Numbered from the stretch's first letter, positions 43,697-53,482 are shown. The stretch is DNA of 64,000 nucleotides from Algoriphagus mannitolivorans DSM 15301 (GCF_000429425.1 NZ_AUBV01000014.1:62001-126000); one strand, 5' to 3'. Numbers and translations: made by a program. Notes: a model not told the origin generated them from the letters alone.

Positions 43697-44737
43697 TTAG
43701 GAAAGGATTTCCACCACTTTGACGGGCTGCGCTTTGTTTTTAAAAGTCATTTCCCCTACAACCCCGGTTTTTATTTCCGGAGAAAGGTTTACAGCACAGT
43801 TTTCTAACATCAAAATTTGGCTTGCAGAGGCGGCATTTTGAAGTCTGGAAGCCACATTCACAGCATCACCCACAACGGTATAATCCAAGCGTTTGAGTGA
43901 TTTGGAGCCAATATTCCCAGAAATCATTTCACCGGTGTTTATCCCAATGGATACCTGGGGTTTGAAATGGGATTTTTCGGAATACTCGGGAATTAAGGCC
44001 ATTTTATCCCGTATAGCTATGCAGGCTCTAGTAGCTCTATCCAAATGATTAGGACCTTGAAAAACAGCCATCACCGCATCACCGATAAACTTATCCACGC
44101 TTCCTTTTTCCTCGATGATTTCTTTGACCATGAGGTCGAAGTATTCATTCAATAAGCCCACCACTGTATTGGGATCCTCATTTTCGGAGATCCTGGTGAA
44201 TCCTACCAGGTCAATGAAGGCAACCGTGGCCTCGATGGTTTCATTCTCCATCAGAGCCGTTTCGATTTCTTTACCACCCATAAAATTCAAAACAGTCTCA
44301 TCCACGTACATTCTCAGGATGTTGTTCTCGCGCATGGCCTGAATGGTGGATTTGAGCTGGTGGATATAGCCAAGTGTTTTCTCCATGGTAATCTCCAAGT
44401 CCTGAAAATCTACGGGTTTGGTGACAAAGTCAAATGCCCCCAAATTCATCGCTTTTCGGATATTCTCCATGTCTCCATAGGCGGAGATAATGATGGTTTT
44501 GAGCAGAGGATTTTTTTCCTTGGTATTGGAAAGAAGGGTAAGTCCATCCATGACCGGCATATTGATGTCACTGAGCACCATGTCCACATCGGGATGGTCT
44601 TTCAATAGGTCCAAAGCTTGCTGCCCATTGAGCGCAAAAAGCATTTCATACTCACCTGACCGGATTTTCTGTCGGTATTTTTGCCGAAACAGAATTTCCA
44701 AATCTTCCTCATCATCCACTACCAGTATCTTTGCCAT
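43697..44737 (-). CDS. Response regulator with class III adenylyl cyclase output
   Basis: A 346-residue protein. Residues 1-120 are a receiver domain (VVDDEED, phospho-acceptor Asp57, Lys107 in KPVDF); a helical linker follows; 165-345 is a class III nucleotidyl cyclase. Metal aspartates Asp176 and Asp220, catalytic Asn294 and Arg298 are all present, and the base-selecting pair is Lys216/Thr287, typical of bacterial adenylyl cyclases. It should make cAMP under control of a kinase. It starts 4 bp after the stand-alone receiver gene and closes the five-gene signalling locus. Confidence 0.9.
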   Translation of the reverse strand: MAKILVVDDEEDLEILFRQKYRQKIRSGEYEMLFALNGQQALDLLKDHPDVDMVLSDINMPVMDGLTLLSNTKEKNPLLKTIIISAYGDMENIRKAMNLGAFDFVTKPVDFQDLEITMEKTLGYIHQLKSTIQAMRENNILRMYVDETVLNFMGGKEIETALMENETIEATVAFIDLVGFTRISENEDPNTVVGLLNEYFDLMVKEIIEEKGSVDKFIGDAVMAVFQGPNHLDRATRACIAIRDKMALIPEYSEKSHFKPQVSIGINTGEMISGNIGSKSLKRLDYTVVGDAVNVASRLQNAASASQILMLENCAVNLSPEIKTGVVGEMTFKNKAQPVKVVEILS

Positions 44738-44741
44738 AGAA

Positions 44742-45128
44742 TCAGTTTAATTTTTTGGTAAGCAGTTCGGCAATTTCATGCTTTAGGGATTCAAAGTCCA
44801 CAGGTTTTGTGAAAAACCCCTTTGCGCCGGATTTAATGGCTTTGGTGTAGTTTTCTTTGTCACCGTAAGCGGAAATCATACTCACTTCAATCTTGGGGAA
44901 TTTTGCCTTGATATTTTCCAAAAGTTCAAGACCGCTCATTCCGGGCATATTGATGTCTGAAAAAACATAGACCACATCCGGAGAACCAGAATCCCCCAGT
45001 TTTTTGAGAGCCTCTTCTCCTGAAAAAGCAAATTCTACCTCCAACTGCTTGTTTTTTATCTCTTTCCGAAATTTTTGGAGAAATAGGATTTCCACATCCT
45101 GCTCATCGTCTACAATCATGATCTTCAT
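44742..45128 (-). CDS. Stand-alone response regulator receiver (copy 2)
   Basis: A 128-residue receiver domain with no output domain. Acidic pocket MIVDDEQD, phospho-acceptor Asp58 in VFSDINMPGMSG, and Lys in FFTKPVDF are present. It is very close in sequence to the receiver at 46555-46932. It lies 11 bp after the second histidine kinase and just before the receiver-cyclase, and may carry phosphate between them. Confidence 0.92.
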   Translation of the reverse strand: MKIMIVDDEQDVEILFLQKFRKEIKNKQLEVEFAFSGEEALKKLGDSGSPDVVYVFSDINMPGMSGLELLENIKAKFPKIEVSMISAYGDKENYTKAIKSGAKGFFTKPVDFESLKHEIAELLTKKLN

Positions 45129-45139
45129 AGGTCAAAAAT

Positions 45140-46504
45140 TTAAGTGGCACTGTTTGGTAATAAAATTCTAAATCTGGTAAACTCACCCACCTTTGATTGG
45201 ATTTCAAGGGAACCGCCATGCGATTTGACGATGTCGTGAGTGATGCTAAGTCCAAGCCCCGTACCGTCTGTTCCTTTTTTGGTGGTGAAAAATGGCATCA
45301 AAAGCTTATCCTTAATTTCCTCCGGAACTCCGGGGCCATTGTCTTCAATTTCCAATAACACCTTATCCTCCAGCTCCTTAGTTCTGATCTCTAATTTAGC
45401 TTTATAATCTGAACTTACACCATTTATTTTGTCGCGCATAGCATCAAAAGCGTTTTTGGTCAAGTTTAGAATTACCCGGCTGAAGTCCTCGGCATTCAAA
45501 AGAATAGGCTTTAAACTCTCGTCCAAATCAAGCGCAATTTCCACGTTGATAGGGTTGGGATTGGCTCGCATACCATGAAATGCAAGATTGGTGTATTCCC
45601 GGATCAAGGCATTGAGGTCAGTATTTTTGATCTCGCCTTTTTCTCCTCTGGAATGCATCAGCATGGATTTGACAATGTTGTCTGCCCGGTGTCCATGGTG
45701 GCGGATTTTCTTCAGATTCGACTTCACATCTTCCAAAAGATCCTGAAGGTTTTCCCGGTCCATTTGCCCGTTTTCTTTTTGGACTTCTTCCTGGATTTCT
45801 TTCAAAAAATCTTCACTGAGCTCCGCGAAGTTGTTGATGAAGTTCAGCGGGTTTTTGATTTCATGCGCAATACCTGCTGTGAGTTGACCCAAAGAGGCTA
45901 ATTTTTCTTGCTGAACGAGTTGCTCTTGCGTGGATTTAAGATGGTTAAGGGCTTGAAGTAGTTCTTCTTTTTGATTTTGAATCTCGGAGGTTCGGGCACG
46001 AACGAGGCGCTCGAGTTCTTCTTTTCTTTCTTGGGCTAAAAAAAGCTGTCGCTCTTTTTCTTTGGAAATCATCCGCTCAATCTGAATCGCTTTCATCTCC
46101 TTTCGGTGATTGAGCCACATGGTGACTGCCCAGATGATAGCAAAAAAGCCGGCTGCTGCGAGGTATTTGTCTATTACCTCATAGTACGAAGGCAAGAAAG
46201 TTTCGAGGATAAACTTCACCACCTGAACAACCAGGATAGGCAGGGGAGTCACTGCGAGGTTTTTCTGCTCTTCCAGCTCTGGGGAATTGATAATCAAAAA
46301 GATTATTCCCCCAGCCAAGGCTAAAGAAAGGAAGTCGAAAAGAAGTTTTGGAGGGATTTTGGTGATACCTGCCAAGGCTAGGATACCAGCGCCCAGCATC
46401 CCAAATTTGAAATACTTTTTCAGCTCAGGAGAAAAATTCTCTCCTCCAAAAAATTTCTTTAGGTAGTAAAGCAGGAAAAATGAAATAATATTGACCAGAA
46501 TCAT
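45140..46504 (-). CDS. Membrane histidine kinase (copy 2)
   Basis: A 454-residue sensor kinase. About five hydrophobic segments fill residues 1-150, a long coiled coil spans about 150-215, and the HisKA box SLGQLTAGIAHEIKNPLN supplies the phosphorylated His. The ATPase domain has the N box NLTKNAFDAM, the G1 box EDNGPGVPEE and the G2 box GTDGTGLGLS. No separate sensory domain is visible, so the membrane part or coiled coil must sense the signal. It follows the first receiver gene and precedes its own receiver by 11 bp. Confidence 0.92.
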   Translation of the reverse strand: MILVNIISFFLLYYLKKFFGGENFSPELKKYFKFGMLGAGILALAGITKIPPKLLFDFLSLALAGGIIFLIINSPELEEQKNLAVTPLPILVVQVVKFILETFLPSYYEVIDKYLAAAGFFAIIWAVTMWLNHRKEMKAIQIERMISKEKERQLFLAQERKEELERLVRARTSEIQNQKEELLQALNHLKSTQEQLVQQEKLASLGQLTAGIAHEIKNPLNFINNFAELSEDFLKEIQEEVQKENGQMDRENLQDLLEDVKSNLKKIRHHGHRADNIVKSMLMHSRGEKGEIKNTDLNALIREYTNLAFHGMRANPNPINVEIALDLDESLKPILLNAEDFSRVILNLTKNAFDAMRDKINGVSSDYKAKLEIRTKELEDKVLLEIEDNGPGVPEEIKDKLLMPFFTTKKGTDGTGLGLSITHDIVKSHGGSLEIQSKVGEFTRFRILLPNSAT

Positions 46505-46554
46505 AGGGTTTCAGCGTTTCTAGTTTTTAAGTTTTCCAGATCAATGCGGGAAAA

Positions 46555-46932
46555 TTATTTCGTAAGGATCTTTACGATTTCTTTTCTCAAAGCTTCAAAA
46601 TCTACAGGTTTAGTGAAAAACCCTTTTGCTCCTGACTCCATAGCTTTGTTGTAATTTTCAGAATCTCCATAAGCCGAAATCATACTGATCTGAATCTGTG
46701 GAAATCGTTCTTTTGCGATGGATAGCATTTCCAATCCGCTCATGCCGGGCATGTTGATATCTGAAAATACATACATGACTTCGGGGGGATTTTCGCTGCC
46801 CAGGATATTCAGAGCTTCCTGTCCGCTAAATGCAAAAACCAATTCTAAGCCCAGATTTCGTGTTTCTTTGCGGAATTTTTGCTTGAATAGGTCTTCTATA
46901 TCCCGCTCATCATCTACAATTAGGATTTTCAT
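46555..46932 (-). CDS. Stand-alone response regulator receiver (copy 1)
   Basis: A 125-residue receiver with phospho-acceptor Asp58 in VFSDINMPGMSG and Lys in FFTKPVDF. I start it at MKILIVDDERD; the longer frame adds 35 residues that belong to the kinase gene's other frame. It is the partner of the propeller kinase, 13 bp upstream, and the close paralogue of the receiver at 44742-45128. Confidence 0.92.
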   Translation of the reverse strand: MKILIVDDERDIEDLFKQKFRKETRNLGLELVFAFSGQEALNILGSENPPEVMYVFSDINMPGMSGLEMLSIAKERFPQIQISMISAYGDSENYNKAMESGAKGFFTKPVDFEALRKEIVKILTK

Positions 46933-46945
46933 AGTTCTAGAGTTG

Positions 46946-49900
46946 TTAAGTTTTTGGAATAATAATGCTGAATTTGGTCCATTCCCCGACCTCAGTGCTG
47001 ATATCAAGACTACCATTATGGGCTTTGATGATATCATGAGTGATGCTCAAGCCAAGGCCGGTTCCTTCAGTCCCTTTTTTAGTGGTGAAGAAAGGCATTA
47101 GAAGTTTGTCTTTGATTTGATCGGATACACCCGGACCATTGTCTTCTACTTCGATCAGGACTTGATTTCCCAAATCTTTGGTTTTCACCGTCAGCTTGGG
47201 TTTGTATTCCTGGCCATTGGAATTCAGTTTTTCTCTCATGGCATCGAAGGCGTTTTTGGTCAGGTTGAGAATGACTCTGCTGAAGTCTTCGGAGTTGAGC
47301 GGGATTTTGGGCAGCTTTTCGTCGAGTTCTAAGGCTATATCGACATTGATGGGGTTTTTGTTGGCCCGCATTCCATGAAAGGAGAGATTGACGTATTCCC
47401 GGATTACCTCATTGAGATCAGAAGGCTCCATCGTACCCGAGCCGCCTCTGGAGTGCATGAGCATGGATTTGACGATATTGTCTGCCCTTCCTCCGTGATG
47501 TCGGATTTTTTCCAAATTGATCCGAATGTCTCCCAACAAATCCTGGATGTTTTCTTTTGACTCAGACTCCTCGATTTTTTCGAGCTCTTCTTCGATTTCA
47601 TCCAAAAACTCCATGCTTAATCCCGAGAAGTTGTTCACAAAATTCAGCGGGTTTTTGATTTCGTGGGCAATCCCCGCTGTCAGCTGGCCTAAGGAGGCGA
47701 GTTTTTCTTGTTGGATGAGCTGAGCCTGCGTGGACTTGAGATTTTCATGGGCAGCTTCCAATTTGGTGTATGCCTTTTCAATCTCCCGAGCCTGTTCCAA
47801 TTCCCTTTCCCGAGCTTTCTCTTGCTCCGCTTTTATTGTTTGGTTGCGTTGATACCGGTGAATAGGATAAATCAAAGAAAGGAAAAGCAGGGAATAAACA
47901 AGAAATGCCCACCAGGTCCTGTACCAAGGAGGCAAGACTGTAAAGGAAAAACTGATTGGTTCTGTCCAGTTGCTGGCTTCTCCTTCACTTGGTCCTGTAA
48001 ATCTTGCTTTCACCCAAAAGGTATATTCTCCTTCCTGGATGTTGCCAAAAGTTGCACTGGTCTTTTTCAGAACCGGGCTCCATTCCTCATCGTAGCCTTC
48101 CAGCATGTATTGGTATTCGACCAAAAATGGCTTTGCCAGTTCGCTGGTTCCATAGTCAATGTTGATATGATTGTGCTTATATGGCAGAACCAGACCCTGA
48201 GGAATTGGGAAAAATGGACTTACGCTGGAGAAATCCACTCCTTTAAATCGATCCTGAATCCTGGATCTTTCCTCCGGATTTAGTGATTTTCCTAAAGAGG
48301 TAACTTCCTCCCAGACCTGTTGAGAAAGGTCGGTCTTGGGTTTCAAACTGTTCCATGAAATTATTTCTTCATTGATTCGAAGCTGTCTCAAAAACACTTT
48401 TGGAGGAGTTTGATTTCGGACCAAAGCCTGATAATCAAATCTGACTAGGGCTGTTTTATTGCTTCCTGTTCCTGCCCACAAAATCCCGTTGCGGTCCTGA
48501 TACATTCCATCTTGCCCATCGGTCAGATCTTTGACCGGATATCCGGTGTTGGAATTGAAAATTTCGATGTTTTTCAGTTCGGTAAACTCTTCCTCTTTTT
48601 TCGGTCCGTCAAAAAACGCGATCCCCAGATTCGTTCCGACAGCCACTTTTCCTTTTTGCAAGGGAACGATTTGGAGAATCACTTGGTCAGGAAGTCCTTC
48701 GTCGGTACTGAAATTCCGAAAGAGCTCGATGACATTGGTATTGCCCTCCGCTGCCAAGGATTTGACTTTTTCGGGTAGAAAACTGATTCCTTTCAGGGTT
48801 CCGATCCAAAGATTTTCAAGAGAATCTAACTTGACCTGAATCACGGAATTATCTGCCAAGCCCTGATGGGTTGTCAATTGGGTGAATTTTTTTCCGTCAA
48901 AATAGCTCAGTCCTCCATCCACAGTCCCGATCCAGAGGCTTCCGTCTTTTTCTGCCTGAATGCTTAAAACAATATATCCTGCCAGACCTTGCTCAGGGGT
49001 GTATTGAGTAAAGGATTTTCCATCAAACTTGGCAAGGCCATTTTCAGTGCCTAGCCATAAGTTACCGGTAATGTCTTCTTCAATGGCATAAACCTCATTA
49101 GAGTTGAGACCCTGTGCAGAGGTATAAGTGGTCATACTTTTCCCATCAAACTGACTCAGTCCTCCTCCAGTGCCAAACCAGATATTGCCGCTCCGATCTT
49201 GGACCATGGCGTAAACAATATCTCCAGCAAGTCCCTGGGATAGGGAATAGGTGGTAAAACCAGTTCCGTCAAATTTGCTTACTCCTCCTCCCGAGGTCCC
49301 AAACCAAATGTTCCCTTGACGGTCTTCCAGAGAACTCATGATGATATTGGCTCCCAGACCTTGGTTTACTGTAAAGCTGGTAAACGAACTTCCATCAAAA
49401 CGGCTGACTCCCCCTCCGTCTGTACAAAACCAGATTTTCCCGGAATCATCCAGAACGATGTCTATGACACTGTTAGCAGAAATTCCTTGCTCTCTTGTGT
49501 AGCTGGTGAATTTTTGGCCGTCAAACCTACTGGCTCCATGTTCTGTTCCAAACCAGATATGTCCATTTCTGTCTTCGCGAATTGAGCGGACAATATTGTC
49601 TGCCAGACCATTTTGAATGGAGTAATTCTGGAAGTTTGTCCCGTCAAATCGGCTGACTCCGGCACCGATAGTTCCTATCCAGAGATCACCGGTGGAGGAA
49701 ACTCCAAAGCTTCTCACGCGGTTGCCCACAAGGCCATCCGCTTCGGTAAAAGTGGTGAATTTTGAGCCATCGTATTTACTCATTCCTCCCCCATTGGTGC
49801 CGAAGAACAGGTTTCCTTTCAAGTCTTTTCCAATCGCCATCACAAAATCATCCGCCAAGCCATCTTTGGTAGTGTAGTTGGTGAATTCTTTGCCGTCAAA

Positions 49901-50629
49901 TTTGATGACTCCTCCACCTCCTGTAGCCATCCAGATATTGCCAAGTGCATCCTCTGTGATTCCAAACACTACATCGTTGACCAGGCCATTTTCCAAGGTA
50001 TAATTGGTAAAACTATGACCGTCAAAACTGCTTACTCCCGTTAAGGTCCCAAACCATAGATGACCTGAGCTGTCCTCCCAGATGCTCCGGACAGTATTGC
50101 CTACCAAGCCCTGAGCAGTTGAAAAATTTGTAAATCCTGTTCCGTCATACCGGCTTACTCCACCTCCATTGGTGCCAAACCACAGGTGGCCCCTACGGTC
50201 CAAAATGGCGCAATTCACTCCATCTAGGGCTAAGCCGTCATCAGTGGTAAAGGATTTAAACTGGGATACTCCTCCTTCCCCCAATAAAAATGTTTTTCCA
50301 TCAGGGCTTTTGATCACTGAGCCGTTGGTGTAACTCAAGACTAGCAGGTCTTGCTTTTTGGGGGTAGCGAGATTTATGCTGATAGGTTCCCCAGATTCAT
50401 TCGTGTAGGAGTACACTCTTCCATCTCCCGCAGGAATAGTCACCACTCTCGGTGCAGGTGAGTTTGCAAGTTCAATCCTTCGTGCCTGAAGTGAATCAGG
50501 CAGGTTGGCAAGAACCGTTACCTGGGAGGATTGAAGGACTACCTCATTGGCTGAAGTTGGGGTCTTTTCTCCTGGACTACATGAAAAAAGAATAAAAGAA
50601 AATCCAAAATACCGGAGTAAACTTTTCAT
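46946..50629 (-). CDS. Two-component regulator-propeller histidine kinase (copy 1)
   Basis: A 1227-residue sensor kinase. The start MKSLLRYFG gives a lipoprotein-like leader (FILFSCSPG). About 110-640 holds 12 regular propeller repeats of about 41 residues (pattern NIWFGTxGGGVSxFDG) and two weaker ones, i.e. probably two seven-bladed propellers. A Y_Y_Y domain follows (about 790-900), then one membrane helix (WWAFLVYSLLFLSLIYPI), a coiled coil and HisKA/HATPase domains nearly identical in motif to copy 2. In Bacteroides such sensors are usually fused to a receiver and AraC domain; here the protein stops after the kinase. Confidence 0.92.
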   Translation of the reverse strand: MKSLLRYFGFSFILFSCSPGEKTPTSANEVVLQSSQVTVLANLPDSLQARRIELANSPAPRVVTIPAGDGRVYSYTNESGEPISINLATPKKQDLLVLSYTNGSVIKSPDGKTFLLGEGGVSQFKSFTTDDGLALDGVNCAILDRRGHLWFGTNGGGVSRYDGTGFTNFSTAQGLVGNTVRSIWEDSSGHLWFGTLTGVSSFDGHSFTNYTLENGLVNDVVFGITEDALGNIWMATGGGGVIKFDGKEFTNYTTKDGLADDFVMAIGKDLKGNLFFGTNGGGMSKYDGSKFTTFTEADGLVGNRVRSFGVSSTGDLWIGTIGAGVSRFDGTNFQNYSIQNGLADNIVRSIREDRNGHIWFGTEHGASRFDGQKFTSYTREQGISANSVIDIVLDDSGKIWFCTDGGGVSRFDGSSFTSFTVNQGLGANIIMSSLEDRQGNIWFGTSGGGVSKFDGTGFTTYSLSQGLAGDIVYAMVQDRSGNIWFGTGGGLSQFDGKSMTTYTSAQGLNSNEVYAIEEDITGNLWLGTENGLAKFDGKSFTQYTPEQGLAGYIVLSIQAEKDGSLWIGTVDGGLSYFDGKKFTQLTTHQGLADNSVIQVKLDSLENLWIGTLKGISFLPEKVKSLAAEGNTNVIELFRNFSTDEGLPDQVILQIVPLQKGKVAVGTNLGIAFFDGPKKEEEFTELKNIEIFNSNTGYPVKDLTDGQDGMYQDRNGILWAGTGSNKTALVRFDYQALVRNQTPPKVFLRQLRINEEIISWNSLKPKTDLSQQVWEEVTSLGKSLNPEERSRIQDRFKGVDFSSVSPFFPIPQGLVLPYKHNHINIDYGTSELAKPFLVEYQYMLEGYDEEWSPVLKKTSATFGNIQEGEYTFWVKARFTGPSEGEASNWTEPISFSFTVLPPWYRTWWAFLVYSLLFLSLIYPIHRYQRNQTIKAEQEKARERELEQAREIEKAYTKLEAAHENLKSTQAQLIQQEKLASLGQLTAGIAHEIKNPLNFVNNFSGLSMEFLDEIEEELEKIEESESKENIQDLLGDIRINLEKIRHHGGRADNIVKSMLMHSRGGSGTMEPSDLNEVIREYVNLSFHGMRANKNPINVDIALELDEKLPKIPLNSEDFSRVILNLTKNAFDAMREKLNSNGQEYKPKLTVKTKDLGNQVLIEVEDNGPGVSDQIKDKLLMPFFTTKKGTEGTGLGLSITHDIIKAHNGSLDISTEVGEWTKFSIIIPKT

Positions 50630-50750
50630 GAACGTGGGTTCCAAAGATTGTCCTGAAAAAGCCATAGGATTTCAGCCTAGTCAGATTTTTTGAAAAAGAT
50701 AGCCAATTTATACAGGATAAAAAATGCTTTTGGTACCGGCTTTCATTCCC

Positions 50751-50787
50751 AAAAAGAAAGCCGCCTGCCTTTTTTCTGGCAAGCGGC
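50751..50787 (-). terminator. Terminator of the M14 peptidase gene
   Basis: GCCGC/GCGGC and TGCC/GGCA build a stem with a one-base mismatch and an 8-base loop; on the minus strand it is followed by TTTCTTTTT. Confidence 0.8.
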
Positions 50788-50817
50788 ATTGTGAAATATC
50801 CTCTGGATTTGAGTGCT

Positions 50818-53352
50818 TTACTGCCCTACGAGGAATATTGCATTGCTTAAAATCAATTTCCCTGACTCCCAGAAGCCTCTGAAGATCGGGTTATCCACAA
50901 AGTAAACGATCTGTCCCCGGCCTTGTCTTTCTGCTCCGATGGCTAATGATTGCCCCATTTTGGACTTGATCTTATAGCCGATATATCCGGTACGATAAGA
51001 GTCGTTTCCTGCAATGATTCCAGCATTGATTCCCTCTGTGAGATAGGCAAATCGACTTGAATTATTCTTCAGCGTATAATATTTGCCTCCCGTTCCGTAA
51101 CCCAGCGGATGGGTTTGATCCATTTTCACCTCGTAAATCGCCCCTTCCACTCCTGAGGAAATGTTGATTCTTTCCCCTTCGGTGTATGGTTCTAAGCGTT
51201 CCTGTTTTGCCAATTCCTGAGAGGCTTTTTCAGCTGCTTTTTTCTCCTCTTCCGTATCGAAAGTTTTCAATCCAAAGCCTTCTTTGTTGGCAAACAGATT
51301 CAGGGCAGCATCCATAGCGATTAGCTTTCCTCCAGCTTTTACCCAGTCCATAAGCTTGGTTTGTGCATTTCCGTTGATCGCTGAACCAAAGGTGGAGGGC
51401 ATGATGATCACATCGTATCGGCTGAGATCATAGTTTCCAAGAGACCCAGCTTCCAAGGTGCTGAGCGGGTAATTCAACTCTTTTTCAAAGAAGTGCCAAA
51501 CTTCCCCAAAACTCAAAGAAGAGGTACCTGCGCCTCCGACTAATGCGATTTTTGGGGATTTGATGGTTCGGATATTTGGGGAACCAAAATCTTTTCCTTT
51601 GTCCATGTAGCCAGTTTGTGTAGTGGCGAGAGAAACCCCGAATTTGTTAGCCGTGTCCACGACTTTTTTGTCAAAATCACCCACATATTCATTTCCTCCT
51701 TTGGTAATGATCAGGGACCCTGCTGGGAAGCTTTTCCCCTCTACTTCAAAAGGAAACTCAGCATATTTCACACGGATTTTCTGGTTAAGTAAGGCTGCTA
51801 AAAAAGCCGCGTCCCGAGTCCCGTTCCAATTCACCAAATAGGCAACAGGAGTCGCACCAGCCACATTAGGAGTAAATGATGGTTTTTGATAGGACGAAGT
51901 TGGGTCAAGCCTGGTTTCTAAGGCATAGGCCTTCAATCCATAGGCATAAGGCATAGACCAGCTCGTGATGTCATAGGTGATGGAGTCATTCAAGACTGGA
52001 TTTGGCTCAAAGAGCACCTGAGCGAGCACAGATTTAGGCTGGTAGGCACTGATGACAATATCCTGATCTGAGGTGGAAAATGTCACTCCTGATTTTCCGC
52101 TTTGGTATTCATAGCCCTTGAGTCCGGTTTTTGATCCCGCCTTGCCATACTGAATTCCGTTTTTGTCCAATAGCTCCAAAAGTTTGGCTACCTGAGCAGC
52201 GTTGCTTTCTCCTTTGATGACAAAGCTCTTGTATTTGCCTTTTGGATTGGAAGAATTGGATTTGAAAAAGTTGGAGTATTCCTCCAGAAGCTTTTTGGAG
52301 TTTTGGCTGGTCACTTCGGCAGCTGACATGGCAGCCGTATAATGCCCTTGAATTCTATAGCTCAAAGTCACAGTATCACCGACGGCATTGAATCCTCCAC
52401 GGCCAGCTTGTCCTCCGCCACCTTGCTCAATGGTCATCCCGATGGCCCCATTGTACATAGGATAGGTGTCTCCATAAGAAGGATAAAGCAAGTCGAAGCG
52501 CTCTTTTGTGAAATAGAAGCGACCCATTTGGTCGAAGTATTTGGCAGTATTTCTTCCAAAAATATCCTGAAACTCATGCTGCCATGCCGTGAGCTGCTCG
52601 TGCAATGGCTCTGCAGCTGGTGCCATATAAAAAGGCTGGTTGATTCCCTGCTCATGGAAGTCCAAGTGGAGTTGAGGCATCCATTGCTGGTAAACTTTCA
52701 GTCTTTGCTGAGATTCTACCTGCACTTGCCAAGCCCAGTCTCTATTTAGGTCAAAAAGGTAATGATTGGCTCTTCCTCCCGGCCATGGCTCATTATGTTC
52801 CATGGACTGAAGGTCTGGCTGAAGGGTAGTATTCATTTTTTGATTATACCACATGGCATAGCGATCTCTTCCGTCAGGATTGATGCAAGGATCGATGATG
52901 ACAACCTGATTCTTGAGCCATTCCTGAGACTTTGGGTTGGAAGGGTCTGCCAACGTGTGGAAAGTAGAGATGGCAGCTTCCATTCCTACCGATTCGTTTC
53001 CGTGGACATTGAAAGACATCCAGTTGATGGGGATTTCAGTGCTGGGGCTTCCTTCCATCAAACCCGCACGCTTGAGGTTGTCAGTGCGGATTTGTTCCAA
53101 TCGCGCCATGTTTTCATGGCTTGATAAAATCGCAATGATTAGAGGTCTCTTTTCATTGGTTTCACCATACTGGATCAATTTGATATTGGGGTTGTTTGCA
53201 GCGATGTGCTCAAAATAATCCACCATCCGGTGATGGGGCGTAAAGCGATCGCCGGGTTTGTATCCCAAAAATTGCTCTGGAGTTTGGATTTGGGCAAAAG
53301 CCCCCAAAGAAGTAAGAATCAGAAAAGCACTAAGCAGTAAAATCTTTTTCAT
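50818..53352 (-). CDS. M14-family zinc carboxypeptidase, exported
   Basis: An 844-residue protein with a signal peptide (MKKILLLSAFLILTSLGAFA). Residues about 35-350 form an M14 metallocarboxypeptidase domain: the zinc pair His and Glu in NVHGNESVGMEA, and the third-ligand region QLHLDFHEQG. The remaining 450 residues include a segment (about 600-720) that reads like a glutamine-amidotransferase-type fold, as in other large Bacteroidota M14 proteins. It should cut C-terminal residues from peptides in the periplasm or outside. Monocistronic. Confidence 0.88.
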   Translation of the reverse strand: MKKILLLSAFLILTSLGAFAQIQTPEQFLGYKPGDRFTPHHRMVDYFEHIAANNPNIKLIQYGETNEKRPLIIAILSSHENMARLEQIRTDNLKRAGLMEGSPSTEIPINWMSFNVHGNESVGMEAAISTFHTLADPSNPKSQEWLKNQVVIIDPCINPDGRDRYAMWYNQKMNTTLQPDLQSMEHNEPWPGGRANHYLFDLNRDWAWQVQVESQQRLKVYQQWMPQLHLDFHEQGINQPFYMAPAAEPLHEQLTAWQHEFQDIFGRNTAKYFDQMGRFYFTKERFDLLYPSYGDTYPMYNGAIGMTIEQGGGGQAGRGGFNAVGDTVTLSYRIQGHYTAAMSAAEVTSQNSKKLLEEYSNFFKSNSSNPKGKYKSFVIKGESNAAQVAKLLELLDKNGIQYGKAGSKTGLKGYEYQSGKSGVTFSTSDQDIVISAYQPKSVLAQVLFEPNPVLNDSITYDITSWSMPYAYGLKAYALETRLDPTSSYQKPSFTPNVAGATPVAYLVNWNGTRDAAFLAALLNQKIRVKYAEFPFEVEGKSFPAGSLIITKGGNEYVGDFDKKVVDTANKFGVSLATTQTGYMDKGKDFGSPNIRTIKSPKIALVGGAGTSSLSFGEVWHFFEKELNYPLSTLEAGSLGNYDLSRYDVIIMPSTFGSAINGNAQTKLMDWVKAGGKLIAMDAALNLFANKEGFGLKTFDTEEEKKAAEKASQELAKQERLEPYTEGERINISSGVEGAIYEVKMDQTHPLGYGTGGKYYTLKNNSSRFAYLTEGINAGIIAGNDSYRTGYIGYKIKSKMGQSLAIGAERQGRGQIVYFVDNPIFRGFWESGKLILSNAIFLVGQ

Positions 53353-53439
53353 AGGGTATATTTTTCGGAGTCGGAAGTTAAAAGGATTTCAACTTATGGG
53401 AATTACCGATAGGATAAAAACTCGGCATTTAGACAAGAA

Positions 53440-53465
53440 AAAAGGCATCTCAGGAGATGCCTTTT
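53440..53465 (-). terminator. Terminator of the marR-ohr operon
   Basis: AAAAGGCATCT and AGATGCCTTTT form a perfect 11-bp stem with a CAGG loop, 18 bp after the ohr stop; both sides are A/T tracts. Confidence 0.88.
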
Positions 53466-53482
53466 GGAATGTGTTCGGCGAT

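Noticed and set aside
46555..47037. Longer start for the first stand-alone receiver
   Set aside because: The extra 35 residues overlap the 3' end of the kinase gene and have no receiver character; MKILIVDDE is the standard start.
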